From Azorinus chamasolen (lineage: Eukaryota; Mollusca; Bivalvia; Cardiida; Solecurtidae), in assembly GCA_963576725.1 (NCBI GenBank), contig OY755240.1, positions 29,779,932 to 29,843,931 of the forward strand: 64,000 nt of DNA, in the 5' to 3' direction. The notes under the pieces were generated by a model. It was given only the letters and a program-made list of their open reading frames with translations. It was not told the DNA's origin and did no database searches. Positions 32,898-43,959 of this stretch are shown one piece after another. Both the position numbers and the translations under genes were made by a program. Position 1 is the first letter of the stretch; each line of letters starts with the position of its first letter.

Positions 32898-33864
32898 TCA
32901 TGCATGCATTAGCGCATTATCCTCTTTGATGTTACAGCCAAATGGTCTGTAGGTTCTCAGCCTCCATATCCAATCAGTTTCATGGATCTGTCTTTCAGTT
33001 CTACATGCATGGAACATCCGTTTCAAAACTACAAATCTCACATCATCACTGCTATGACCACCGATTCCAAAATGTCTATTTATTGGCTTCTCTCTCTCAT
33101 GCCTCACATCACTCAAATGTTCTTTCATTCTCTCCCGAATTTCTCTCTCAGTTTCACCGACATACACCATTATATCGCATTTACTGCATTTAATTGCATA
33201 TACTACATTTCTTTCTCTACAGTTAATATTAGTTGACACATTGTAAACTGATTGCCTATTTGTGTCACTTATACTTGACATTTCAAGAATACTGCAAGTA
33301 GCACAACCCTGTGAACAGACTGTATTGCTTGGTCTAACAATCCTGTTAGTTTTTGAATGCACCAGTGTGTCACATAGATTTTTATCACGCCTGAATGCTA
33401 CGATTGGCAGTTGTTGGAATACTTCTTTAAGCCGGTCTGATTGATGCAAAAGTTTTGAATGTTTGTTTACAATGTAATGTATATTCGGTAGCAGATTTGA
33501 ATACGTCAAAACTAAAGGGACCCTATTTCCTGTTAGATCTAACTGTTTGTTTCTTTACTAATGTGACAGATCTGTCAAGTTTATCCACCCTTACCAACTG
33601 ATTTTCTATCATCCTACCACTATATCCTCTCTTCCTTAACTGACCCTTGAGTTTATTTCTTTCTCTAATATAGTCCGATTCTCTTTCACATATACGCTTA
33701 ATTCTTAGTCCCAAACCATATGCTATGCTCCTTTTTGTACTAGGAGGATGGCAGGAAGAATTATTAAGGTACAGCTGTTTGTCTGTTGGTTTTACATAAA
33801 GATCTGTGTATATATGACCATTGTCTATTTTAACTAGAGTATCCAGAAATTCTATCTCTTTCAC
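32898..33864 (-). pseudogene. PLE2 left arm: RT connector and GIY-YIG domain
   Basis: Minus-strand frames carry IEFLDTLVKIDNGHIYTDLY, then, after a shift near 33,510, a complete uninterrupted GIY-YIG region: CSQGCATC, CRERNVVYAIKCSKC, MVYVGETEREIRERMKEHLS. The RT catalytic part is missing (5' truncation). Confidence 0.92.
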
Positions 33865-33929
33865 ATATACGCTTAATTCTTAGAATTTTTTCAGATAGAT
33901 GTGAAAGAGAATCGGACTATATTAGAGAT

Positions 33930-34624
33930 AAGGGTGGATAAACTTGACAGATCTGTCACATTAGTAAAGAAACAAACAGTTAGATCTAACAGGAAATAGG
34001 GTCCCTTTAGTTTTGACGTATTCAAATCTGCTACCGAATATACATTACATTGTAAACAAACATTCAAAACGTTTGCATCAATCAGACCGGCTTAAAGAAG
34101 TATTCCAACAACTGCCAATCGTAGCATTCAGGCGTGATAAAAATCTATGTGACACACTGGTGCATTCAAAAACTAACAGGATTGTTAGACCAAGCAATAC
34201 AGTCTGTTCACAGGGTTGTGCTACTTGCAGTATTCTTGAAATGTCAAGTATAAGTGACACAAATAGGCAATCAGTTTACAATGTGTCAACTAATATTAAC
34301 TGTAGAGAAAGAAATGTAGTATATGCAATTAAATGCAGTAAATGCGATATAATGGTGTATGTCGGTGAAACTGAGAGAGAAATTCGGGAGAGAATGAAAG
34401 AACATTTGAGTGATGTGAGGCATGAGAGAGAGAAGCCAATAAATAGACATTTTGGAATCGGTGGTCATAGCAGTGATGATGTGAGATTTGTAGTTTTGAA
34501 ACGGATGTTCCATGCATGTAGAACTGAAAGACAGATCCATGAAACTGATTGGATATGGAGGCTGAGAACCTACAGACCATTTGGCTGTAACATCAAAGAG
34601 GATAATGCGCTAATGCATGCATGA
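33930..34624 (+). pseudogene. PLE2 right arm: GIY-YIG domain
   Basis: The same GIY-YIG frame as the left arm on the opposite strand. The two 203-residue translations differ at one position (KLLHQS versus KRLHQS). This near-identity shows recent duplication or arm-to-arm conversion. Confidence 0.92.
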
Positions 34625-35063
34625 CGTCGTTGCACCCATGACGTCATTTGATGACGTCATTTTTGATGACGTCATGACATTTTAAAAAACAACCCAATGT
34701 CACCATGACGACGCTGGATCAACATTATTCTCTTTGATTTTATGGCTGAATGCATGTAACAAAAATGTGACGTGTATTTTGACATGATAATCTTTGACAA
34801 AGGCCCTTAGTGGTCGAACTATTAGATTAGAGCAGTTTAAGTATTTATGTATTATATTAATTCCCTATTTTGGAATATTTACTTCAAAAAAATTAATGAC
34901 ATGATAATCTTTGAAAAAAGCCCTTAGTGGTCGAAATATTAGATCAGAGCAATTCAAGTATTTCTATGTATTATATTAATTCCCTATTTTGGAATATTTT
35001 CTTCATTATAAAAACTCAGCTAATTTAAATATTTATGATCTCGTTATGTCTAACATGAATATT

Positions 35064-35315
35064 CAGGCGCGGATTTAGGGGGGCGGGGCGGAGCCGGCAT
35101 TTAGTAATATTTTAGATCTATATACAGTAAAACCTCTCTATAACGACCACTAAATTGTGTTAATTGGTTGGTATTTAGAGCAGGTGGATGCTTAAAGCAA
35201 TGTGAAAGTAAACAATTAACACAATTAACACATTACTAAAAATTGTTTTGGCAATTTAAGGGGGAAGGGGGGGGGGGGGGGTACGCCGGCTCCGCCCCCT
35301 CTAAATCCGCGCCTG
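35064..35315. mobile_element. Foldback element with CAGGCGCGGATTTAG ends
   Basis: CAGGCGCGGATTTAGGGGG and its inverted copy CCCCCTCTAAATCCGCGCCTG bound 252 bp. A truncated P-family MITE (TACAGTAAAACCTCTCTATA at 35,124) lies inside. No target duplication is visible. hAT-like ends (inference). Confidence 0.8.
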
Positions 35316-35453
35316 GGCACAGCAAACACCGCATTTGCTGAAACAACCCACGGACATCGATAGATTCAGCAAATAGTACAGACCCTGATCAGAGGACTCC
35401 TTCAGGAGCATTCTCTTCTCGATATACATGTACACTATTTTGCCTATGTCCTT

Positions 35454-35715
35454 TTAACCCTTTCCCTGTTCTATATTTCGGTCAAATTTCAATACCTACT
35501 GAATATTCATCAACAAAATAGTTATAAAGAAATATGGAAGGTAGAACATTGTAGACATTTTAGAAAGTACAGAAACAGATCTATCAAATTCCATAGTAAA
35601 CAGAGCAGACCCTGATCAGACGGCTCCTCTAGGAGTGGTCACTGTATAGGCTTTGGTGGAGAAATTAAGTTATTCTTGAACATGTTTAAATTTACGCATC
35701 TTATCTGGAGCTGCG
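35454..35715. mobile_element. Chimera of a half T1 MITE and a half L MITE
   Basis: T1 runs from TTAACCCTTTCCCTGTTCTA to the palindrome centre GACGGCTCCTCTAGGAG. It then switches to the right arm of an L element (TGGTCACTGTATAGGCTTTG to ACGCATCTTATCTGG). Confidence 0.8.
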
Positions 35716-35854
35716 AAAAGGACATACAAAACGTATCCATCTGTAAGCGTCCTTCTGTAATGCATATTCTACAGTTATTCCTACATATGTTCCTTTTTAT
35801 TCTATCCTGGAAGCGTTCATTTTTTCTTCTTACAGATCTCCTTCTACATGCGGA

Positions 35855-36093
35855 TTAACCCTTTACTCCATAATTATTCATGTAAGAAATAATGCCATGA
35901 TCTTTGTTTAGATTAATTTTTATGTTGGCACATGGACACAAGAATTGGGACATAATATAAACTGTAGAATCATTCAGTATTATTTCATATGCAAACAGAG
36001 TAGACCCTGATTAGACGGCTTATAGGAGCAGTCTGATATGCGCCTGCTCCGTTTGCAAGAGAGAAAGCGTATTTAAGGAGTAAAGGGCTTTAA
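35855..36093. mobile_element. T2-family TTAA MITE
   Basis: TTAACCCTTTACTCCATAAT to GGAGTAAAGGGCTTTAA; core GACGGCTTATAGGAGCAGTC. Confidence 0.85.
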
Positions 36094-36124
36094 AAGTGGC
36101 TTGTGTTGAATAACCGTTTTATAC

Positions 36125-36360
36125 TTAACCCTTTCACCGCCAATGTCGCAAAAATGCACCACGACAAATAGTGCAGTCCCAGATCAGACGCCGCCTTTTC
36201 AAGGCGGCGTCTGACCAGGGACTTCACTTTTTGTCTCAAACTATTTGTGCTTTATTCCAATGAAATTTGCATTTATTTATCTCATTTCCTTATTTTACCG
36301 TATGATTTAACAAAATTGGTTTGCAGACGACAATTAGAAATTTGTCGCCGAAAGGGTTAA
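36125..36360. mobile_element. T4-family TTAA MITE
   Basis: TTAACCCTTTCACCGCCAAT to TCGCCGAAAGGGTTAA. Hairpin CCAGATCAGACGCCGCCTT/TTCA/AGGCGGCGTCTGACCAGG: the same GATCAGAC stem as T1/T2 but a different tip. Confidence 0.9.
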
Positions 36361-36689
36361 TAGAGACACCGCTTACGCATAGGCAAGGAGAATAAACACA
36401 GACGGCTGTATAGGAGACATCTGATCAGAATCTACCCTGTTTGCTTATTTGTTACACATTATCCATTATTTGCCATTGTAATAAATTTCATTAGATTATA
36501 TACTAGTAAATAAATAAAATAATAGATACGCATTATTGGCGGAGTCGAGCTTGAATATTCGCAGGGTAAACTAAAGGTAAAACACTAAAGCGAAAATATA
36601 TGATATTTGACCATGATACAAAAAATACAGCATCCTGGAACACGCATATTCTAAGTTTACACGCCTGTTGTGATCGCATGCTAAGCACA

Positions 36690-36872
36690 ACTCGACTGTC
36701 ATTTACAAACAGCTTGGGTCCAGATGAGACGCCGAGTAACTCGGCGTCTCATCAGGATCCAAGTTGTTTGTTATTCGGTCAATAATTTCTCAAAGTCTTG
36801 AATGAATTGGAAGTCAGTAAAAAAATTTCAAGATTGAGCGGACGATATTTTTGCCAGCACGAGGAGGGTTAA
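36690..36872. mobile_element. T5-family MITE, partial
   Basis: Hairpin GTCCAGATGAGACGCCGAGT/AACTCGGCGTCTCATCAGGA and terminus CACGAGGAGGGTTAA. A complete T5 lies at 61,658-61,872. Confidence 0.75.
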
Positions 36873-37205
36873 GAGCAAATATAGTCTGACCACTGTATTA
36901 GATATGCAAACATACCATGTTTATTTCATGTACATGTGACGCCTTCATCAATATTTATGCGTTATTTCAAATTTGTCGTCTGCTTAAGGCTTCAATATAG
37001 GTGTCCCTTCCTTTATTAAAAATATTTTTTTTTTAAAAAAATGATAAATTAAAACACCAACAAACAACAACAACAACAACAACAAACAAACAAACAAAAA
37101 ACCCATTCAAGGTATCAAACAATCGGGGTCACAATCTTTATGCAGACTTTTCGTACAGAGGATTCGGTATCACGAGTGAAATGACTAGGCTATACAGTTC
37201 TACGT

Positions 37206-37437
37206 TTAACCCTTTGTCTTCTATAAAATGCGCTCTACTTAGCCCTTATTGACGACTTTTGACGACTCTGTAAAGTCACTTTGTGAAACCATTGTGATAA
37301 ATAGAGCATTTGCTCCTATAGGAGCAAAAGCTCTATTTATCACAATGGTTTCAAACTACAAAATTCTAAATGCTCCTTTTCGGTAGATTTATTCAAAGAT
37401 GTTGTATCTAAAAATAACCTATGAGGTAATGGGTTAA
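37206..37437. mobile_element. T3-family TTAA MITE
   Basis: TTAACCCTTTGTCTTC start and GAGGTAATGGGTTAA end; hairpin CATTTGCTCCTATAGGAGCA with AAATAG...CTATTT continuing outward. Confidence 0.88.
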
Positions 37438-37439
37438 TC

Positions 37440-37620
37440 TCCGATCTGTTACACGTTTCACTTACTTCCGAGAAACTTTTTTTTGATAAACTTTTGAGAC
37501 ACTATTTACCGAGTGTCAAATAGCTTGGATCCTGATTAAACACCGAGTTACTCGGCGTCTCATCTGGTTACACAAGCTGTTTCCAAATGACAGTTAGCTC
37601 GCGCTTAGCAGATAAACATT
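37440..37620. mobile_element. T5-family MITE, diverged
   Basis: CTTGGATCCTGATTAAACAC/CGAGTTACTCGG/CGTCTCATCTGG core; ends degraded. Confidence 0.6.
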
Positions 37621-37634
37621 TAACTTCACTTAAC

Positions 37635-37950
37635 TTAACCCTTTCCTTCATGAATATTCATGTAAGAAATTATGACGTCATGAATATTGATTAGATCAAT
37701 TTGTTATAATAGCACCTTTTATACAGAACATTTTGTAAGTGGCGAACACTTTAGAATCATATCTGTATTATACCGTAAGCAAACAGAGCAGATCCTGATC
37801 AGACGGCTCCTATAGGGGCCGTCTGATCTGGGTCTACTCTGTCTGCAAAGGCGTAGAACTAATTTGAACACTCTGGAATTTGGATCCAGATGAGATTCCA
37901 AGTAACTCGGCATGCCATCAGGATCCACACTGCTCGACATTATATTCTGC
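37635..37950. mobile_element. T2 MITE fused to a T5 fragment
   Basis: T2 from TTAACCCTTTCCTTCATGAA, with core CAGACGGCTCCTATAGGGGC, to GCAAAGGCGTAG; then a T5 core (GGATCCAGATGAGATTCC, ATCAGGATCCACACTG) replaces the T2 end. Confidence 0.75.
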
Positions 37951-38074
37951 AAAGAAATGGACGAAAACAAATACCGGTACTTCGCTATTGTATAGCAGGC
38001 GATATGTTTGTAGACGGAATTTACTTTTAGTCTAGTCGGATTTTTAGGAAATGTGAAAAATGAAAGAGTAGTAG

Positions 38075-38230
38075 TCATTTCGTGTTAAAAGTTGGCAAAC
38101 AGTTGTCTTTACATAATGTGGATGTGCTGAATCCGAATATGCTGTTTGACAAACTGTATCTTCCGTATTTAAGATACAAAATGGCGGAAAACAAAATGGC
38201 CGCCAATGAGCACTATTCCCAGGCCAAAAA
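38075..38230 (+). repeat. Dispersed repeat with ACAAAATGGCGGAAAACAAA motif
   Basis: Matches, in opposite orientation, 43,135-43,300. Both copies keep a frame reading KVGKQL...KMAENKMAANEHY. AAAATGGCGG is a YY1-like core. Probably a transposon end rather than a gene. Confidence 0.7.
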
Positions 38231-38669
38231 GGATACGCTACACCGTAAATCTTGGTGTAACATTAAAATGTTCTGTTAAAATGTACAAACCACCGATGGA
38301 AGACATTTTTTAAAAGCTTAATTTCTTTTTCTTGCGTTCCAAATTATATCCCAAGGGTTAACCCAAAATGGCGGTAAAACAAAATGGCCACCAATAAACA
38401 CTGCAGCCAAACTATTATACACGTTCTATATAGCAGTACAATCGACATTGTTTAAATACTGATTTTAAGTATTACTAAGACACTAATTTAGGGTTTATAA
38501 ACGTTGAATGCCTGCCAAGCTGTATTGTAAGTATACACTTGTAATGGGAAGATGGCGGAACATAAAATTGCCGCCTCTGAACAATGATTAGCAAAAACGT
38601 AGGACATTTTACTGATATTTTTTTATAACAAAGGAAAATACATCTGAAATATCTACTCAGAGGGAACAC

Positions 38670-38780
38670 AGAACAAGCCCACACACACAATCACGCACAC
38701 AGACACGTATGCGTGCGCGCAAGCACACACACAACACACACACAACACACAACATACACACATACACACACATCCAAATC
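38670..38780. repeat. CA-rich microsatellite
   Basis: ACACACAC tracts interspersed with ACGT and ACATACAC. Confidence 0.9.
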
Positions 38781-38810
38781 ACCCACCCACCGACATGCAC
38801 CTTCTTGCAG

Positions 38811-38906
38811 GAGTTAAGTTCAATGCAAGATCCAGGAACTGCCGGTAGCCCCAATCAGAAAGCAAACAGTGAACTTTCTTCAATATTCGGTCCGATTTCT
38901 TCTTAG
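38811..38906 (+). CDS. Possible short terminal exon
   Basis: A good acceptor (CCTTCTTGCAG) is followed by an open frame encoding ELSSMQDPGTAGSPNQKANS and ELSSIFGPISS, then TAG. It lies just after a CA-rich microsatellite. No upstream exon with a matching phase was found, so this may be chance. Confidence 0.15.
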   Translation, partial: ELSSMQDPGTAGSPNQKANSELSSIFGPISS

Positions 38907-39050
38907 AAGAAAAACAAACCTAGTCGGCATTTATGAGCCTGCCTCCATACTGCAGCTTGATAATGAATGAGATTGAAATGGAAGCTCAGAGCATCACTTG
39001 TAGGCAATCTGGAGAAAGTGATTTTACGAACATCTGTGATCATGCCTCAT

Positions 39051-39400
39051 TTAGAGTGTCCTTATTGGAAACGTCATATACCTTGCAGATGACTTTGTCA
39101 ATTCACTATTGCTCAGATCTATGAAAAGGTTGTAATGAAATATTTCAGCATGTTTTGTTGCTAAGTCCTCCAACGGAGCCTGTTGTATAACATACTTTGA
39201 AAACAAACGGGTTATGAGGAATACATAATTGTCAACATCTTGAGCAGCCATAATTGTCTTTGATCGTTTGCATTTAATACAGTGGATTATCACCCTTGTG
39301 TTAGCCTCTTCGTATTTGGATTCCAACATTTCAATTTCAATCTCTGGAACATATAGTTTGATCCCTTCTTCTTCACTGAACCAACAAAAGCTACAATAAT
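39051..39400 (-). pseudogene. Fragment of a repeat-associated protein with an E-A-x-T-R motif
   Basis: The minus strand encodes SKYEEANTRVIIHCIKCKRS, then KTIMAAQDVDNYVFLITRL. The pattern E-E-A-[DN]-T-R...H...I-x-x-x-x-x-D-x-D is seen in proteins that are multicopy in molluscs and cnidarians and have a PIN/nuclease-like fold (recalled family pattern). The frame is short, lacks flanking exons and ends at a stop, so it is probably a fragment. Confidence 0.4.
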
Positions 39401-40076
39401 GTGCATACAGAATAAGATATTGGGGCAGTAATCTTGCAGGATCAGTTTTGAACTAAGAAATTGCCCTTGTTTTCAGCCGATCTAATGACGAAATTTACTC
39501 CCGTAGAATTTGTACTCCCCAGTAATTCCCGGGTCATATTCTACGTAGAATATGGACTCCCCTGCAGTAGAATATGGACCCCTGTCATAGAATATGTACT
39601 CCCAATGGGGAGTACTTTTTCACAAGGCAATTAATTTCTGTATAATGTAAATAAACGCATTCAATAAATAATCAGCAGTGTGTAACACAGTTGCTAATTA
39701 ATCACATTGATGTCACTGGCCGTTTCAAGGCAGTAAGTTTAAGTACTAGTACTCTCATATTTCTCCTAGCAAATGTTTGTTTCTGGGTTTTTTTTGTGTG
39801 TGAAATACTGCGGTGTTATAGCCAGGCGCATATGCAAGTTTTGAAGATGGGGCCGCAGAAACGCGGTGTTGTGGTTACAAGAGGGAGAGGGATGCCCCTC
39901 CAATGCTGATTCTTTTTAAGTTGGTACTTTCGTATGTGCTACTTAGATGCATTCTAAAACGATTTAGGGACTCTTGTAGCTCTTATTATTTAACCAATAA
40001 AACATCAGTATGTTTGTCAGTTTACCCATCAGTCCTACCCAGCAAACTCAAATCTGAAAAAGTGTCAACCACTTTT

Positions 40077-42119
40077 TAGCTCACCTGGCACAAAGTGCCA
40101 AGGTGAGCTATTGGGATGATCCTATGTCCGGCGTCCGTCGTCGTGCGTCGTGCGTCGTACGTATGTGCGTATGTGTGTATGTGCGTTGTGCGTCGTGTGT
40201 ACGTGCGGGCGTCAACAATTTACTTAAACATCTTCTTCTCTGGAACTACAAAGCCAAGAGCTTTGATATTTGGTATGTAGTATGATGTAATGGTCCTCTA
40301 CAAAGATTGTTCAAATTATGTCCCCCGGGCCAAAAATGGCCCCGCCCCAGGGCTTATCAGTTTTTCATAGGAAAATCTTTAAAAATCATCTTCTCTGAAA
40401 CTGTAAGGCATAGACCTTTGATATTTGGTATGTAGTATGATGTAATGGTCCTCTACAAAGATTGTTCAAATTATGTCCCCCGGGCCAAAAATGGCCCCGC
40501 CCCAGGGCTTATCAGTTTTTCATAGGAAAATCTTTAAAAATCATCTTCTCTGAAACTGTAAGGCATAGACCTTTGATATTTGGTATGTAGCATCATCTAA
40601 TGGTCCTCTACTAAGATTGTTCAAATTATGACCCCTGGGCCAAAAATGGCCCCGCCCCAGGGCTTATCAGTTTTTCATAGGAAAATCTTTAAAAATCTTC
40701 TTCTCTGAAACTGTCAGGCATAGACCTTTGGTATTTGGTATGTAGCATCATCTAATGGTCCTCTACTAAGATTGTCCAAATTATGACCACCAGGACAAAA
40801 ATGGCACCGCCCCAGGGCTTATCAGTTTTTCATAGGAAAATCTTTAAAAATCTTCTTCTCTGAAACTGTAAGGCATAGACCTTTGATATTTGGTATGTAG
40901 CATCATCTAATGGTCCTCTACTAAGATTGTTCAAATTATGACCCCTGGGCCAAAAATGGCCCCGCCCCAGGGCTTATCAGTTTTTCATAGGAAAATCTTT
41001 AAAAATCTTCTTCTCTGAAAATGTAAGGAATAGACCTTTGGTATTTGGTATGTAGCATCATCTAATGGTCCTCTACTAAGATTGTTCAAATTATGACCCC
41101 AGGACAAAAATGGCCCCGCCCCAGGGCTTATCAGTTTTTCATAGGAAAATCTTGAAGAAATCCTCTTCTCTGAAACTGTAAGGCATAGACCTTTGATATT
41201 TGGTATGTAGCATGATCTAATGGTCCTCTACTAAGATTGTTCAAATTATGACCCCTGGGCCAAATATGGCCCTGCCCCAGGGCTTATCAGTTTTTCATCG
41301 GAAAATCTTTAAATATATTCTTCTCTATAATTATAAGGTATAGACCTTTGATATTTGGTATGTAGCATTATTTAATCGTCCTCTACTAAGATTAATCTTA
41401 ATATGACCCCCGGACCAAAAATGGCCCCGCCCCAGGGCTTATCAGTTTTTCATAGGAAAATCTTTAAAAATCTTCTCCTCCAGAACTGTAAGGTCTAGGC
41501 CCTTGATATTTGGTATGTAGCATCATCTAATGGTTTTCTACCAAGATTATTCAAATTATTACCCCTGGGTCAAAAATGGCCCCGCCCTGGGGCTTATCAG
41601 TTTTTCATATGAAAAGCTTTAAGAATCTTCTTCTCCAAAACTGTAAGGCAGAGACCTTTAATATTTGGTATGTAGCGCTATCTAATAGTTTTCTACCAAG
41701 ATTGTTCATATTATGTCTCCTGGGTTGAAAACTTCCCCGCCCAGGGGCATATCAGTTTTTTATAGGAAAGTTTTTAAAAATCTTCTCTTAAAAATCTTTA
41801 AAAGTCTTCTCTGAACTTGTAAGGCATAGACCTTAGATATTTGGTATGTAGCATTATCTAATAGTCCTCTACCAAGATTTTCAAATTATGAACCCCGGAT
41901 CAAAATTGACCCCGCCCTGGGGCTTAACAGTTTTTCATAGGAAAATCTTTAAAATATCTCCTCCTCCAAATCTGTAAGGTCTAGACTCTTTATATTTAGT
42001 ATGTAGCATCATCTGATGGTTTTCTACCAAGATTTTTCAAATTATGCAATCTGTCATTGAAATCATTAATCTGTTACGAACAGGTGAGCGATTAAGGGCC
42101 ATCATGGCCCTCTTGTTTA
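40077..42119 (+). mobile_element. Modular tandem-repeat element, about 12-13 units of 152 bp (core B)
   Basis: Opens with hairpin TAGCTCACCTGGCAC/AAA/GTGCCAAGGTGAGCTA and CGTCCGTCGTCGTGCGTCG, then GTCAACAATTT. Units carry CTGTAAGGCATAGACCTTTG, TGGTATGTAGCATCATCTAA and AAAAATGGCCCCGCCCCAGG; later units are more diverged. Closes with CAGGTGAGCGATTAAGGGCC and ATCATGGCCCTCTTGTTT. Confidence 0.88.
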
Positions 42120-43118
42120 ATGTTAATAACGTCATTTCGTCGCCCGGGTGGAACGATGCTCCATCTATCATTCTTCAGCTTTGGAGGAAACAGCTCGCAA
42201 AGTTTTAAATTTAACAGATCATGCATTTATCATTTCTCATTATTAATACATAAAATTTATATCTGAATGTTCGTACTGAAAAACAGTATTTGGAAATGTA
42301 AAACAATAAATATACATTTGTATTTTATGACCGATTTTTAATTATTCGCAATATTTATTTTGAAGATAGAGCATTTTGGTGAAAAGAGCTGAAACGTTTT
42401 TAAATGTGTACTGCTCTACTGGGAAATGGAGCAAAACTGACACAGGGCAACCTAATACTATTCAAAAGAAATATTAACATAAATTTATCTGTCATCTTTG
42501 TAAGTCTTTGTTACAAAAAGAGCAAAGAAGATTACCTGAATTTGTACAATGGCATATGTGTATTGGTAGAAAATGTGGAGTCAGATCTCTTATAATTTTA
42601 TAAGCAAACAGAGCAAACCCTGATCAGATGACTCCTACATGAGGTTCTGATCTCGGTCTACTGTGTTTGCAAAAGCGTGAACATGATTTTATGAGTTATA
42701 TTGCTCTGCATTATAGTATATGGATTAATTTATTTCAGGAAACAAACTGCTACCAGTCACACGGTTGCTCTCCAATTATGTTTAGTGTATATGTAAATGA
42801 AAAAGTAGTAAAGTCAAGCAGGAAAAGCCACACACCCAGGGCCTCTGGCTTACCATGCCAACACCACACCGACCGAGCCACCAAGCCACACAGTAAAGCC
42901 TATCAACTTATTTCACCATAATCTCTACCCGGCTACACACTCCCCCTGCTAACAGTAGCAACATTGCTGTCCATTAATTTTGGTGTACATTTATATGATT
43001 CTAACTGGGCTTATTTGAGTTTTATTGCTCTACAGTATAGTATATGGGTTAATTAAATCCATTTCAATAAACCGGCTTCTACACATTACAACCACATCTG
43101 CTATCGGAAAATCGATAA
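42120..43118. other. No gene; one partial T2 core
   Basis: A T2 core (GCAAACAGAGCAAACCCTGA / CTACTGTGTTTGC) lies at 42,602-42,672. Two near-copies of TATAGTATATGG(A/G)TTAATT flank 42,710-43,055. No supported exon. Confidence 0.5.
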
Positions 43119-43300
43119 TCAGAATGAATAATAATAATAATAATGCTGGAAATAGTGCTCGTTGGCGGCCATTTTGTTTTCTGCCATTTTGTAACTTACA
43201 TACGGAACATACAGCTTGGCAAACGGCATATTCGGATTCACCACACTCAAATTATGTAAAAACAACTGTTTGCCAACCTTTAACACGAAAAACCTAGTGG
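43119..43300 (-). repeat. Second copy of the 38.1 kb repeat
   Basis: Reverse complement of the 38.1 kb copy; frame VLKVGKQLFLHNLSVVNPNM and KMAENKMAANEHY retained. Bordered by an (AAT)n run. Confidence 0.7.
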
Positions 43301-43762
43301 TGTCAGAATTTTCCAAATTCCGCCTAGTCTATTTGTGTTGAAAGGGCTACAAGTACAAACAATGACAAATATTTGCATATCTCACTTCAAATGAAGTCCG
43401 ATTTGACCTTTAACCGTTTGAATGCGGGAAACGAGTGAACTGTCTTTTACAAACAGTGTCGACCAAGATCGAAGCTCTTCTAAGGTTAGAGATGCAAACT
43501 TTGTCATTAAAAATATCTCGCAAACCTCACCCTTTCGTATTGAAAGGGTAGTCTTTAAACAATGATATGTCATTTCAGCGTGAACTTTCCGCACCCAAAA
43601 GGTTAGTGTTCGCACCCAGAAGGTTAGTGTTCAAAGTGCTTAACTCCCTGGTCATCTTTATTTGTCAATTATTGAGGAGAGCGTCCAGTTGGACAGGACA
43701 GTGTACGGCATATATCTCACGGTTATCGAGAGTTCATGGTAAGATCATGTTCATGAATCATT

Positions 43763-43959
43763 TATAGTAAAATATCTGTTCAATTCATTATAAATATCAG
43801 TCTTGGAGGCAGTTGGCAGCTTAATGCAGGGTGGAAGTCATGCAGAAAGCTCCCCCAGGAGCTTTCTGTATGACTTTCACCATGCAGTAAGCAACTACCT
43901 ACATACAAATATCTAAATTGTTCTCAACTAGAATTCCGGTTTAGAGAGGTTTTACTGTA
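43763..43959. mobile_element. P-family TA-flanked MITE
   Basis: Hairpin AAGTCATGCAGAAAGCTCCC/CCAGGAGCTTTCTG; right end AGAGAGGTTTTACTGTA. Confidence 0.8.

Larger units (their letters stand above)
32671..34885. mobile_element. PLE2, palindromic Penelope-like insertion in PLE1's 3' UTR
   Basis: Flanked by the 12 bp direct repeat AAAAAAATTAAT (32659-32670 and 34886-34897). Consists of a minus-strand 5'-truncated copy (to about 33,870) joined head-to-head to a plus-strand copy (from about 33,895). The arms are nearly identical over roughly 0.9 kb. Confidence 0.93.
28902..35005 (+). mobile_element. Penelope-like element (PLE1), decayed, with nested insertions
   Basis: Structure: an inverted copy of the 3' end (28,902-29,170), a direct pseudo-LTR (about 29,205-29,370), a coding region with Penelope RT and C-terminal GIY-YIG domain, and a 3' UTR ending GGAATATTTTCTTCAT at 35,005. 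Two MITEs (31,680-32,296) and PLE2 (32,671-34,885) are inserted. Without them the element is about 3.4 kb, normal for PLEs. Stops or frameshifts are seen near 29,775, 30,057, 30,280, 30,679, 30,866 and 31,334. Confidence 0.93.

Noticed and set aside
28849..35065. Long target duplication (about 55 bp) around PLE1
   Set aside because: Both flanks resemble the same T2 MITE segment (TATAAAAA...TTCATGAT), but at only about 70% similarity. They are better explained as two T2 remnants.
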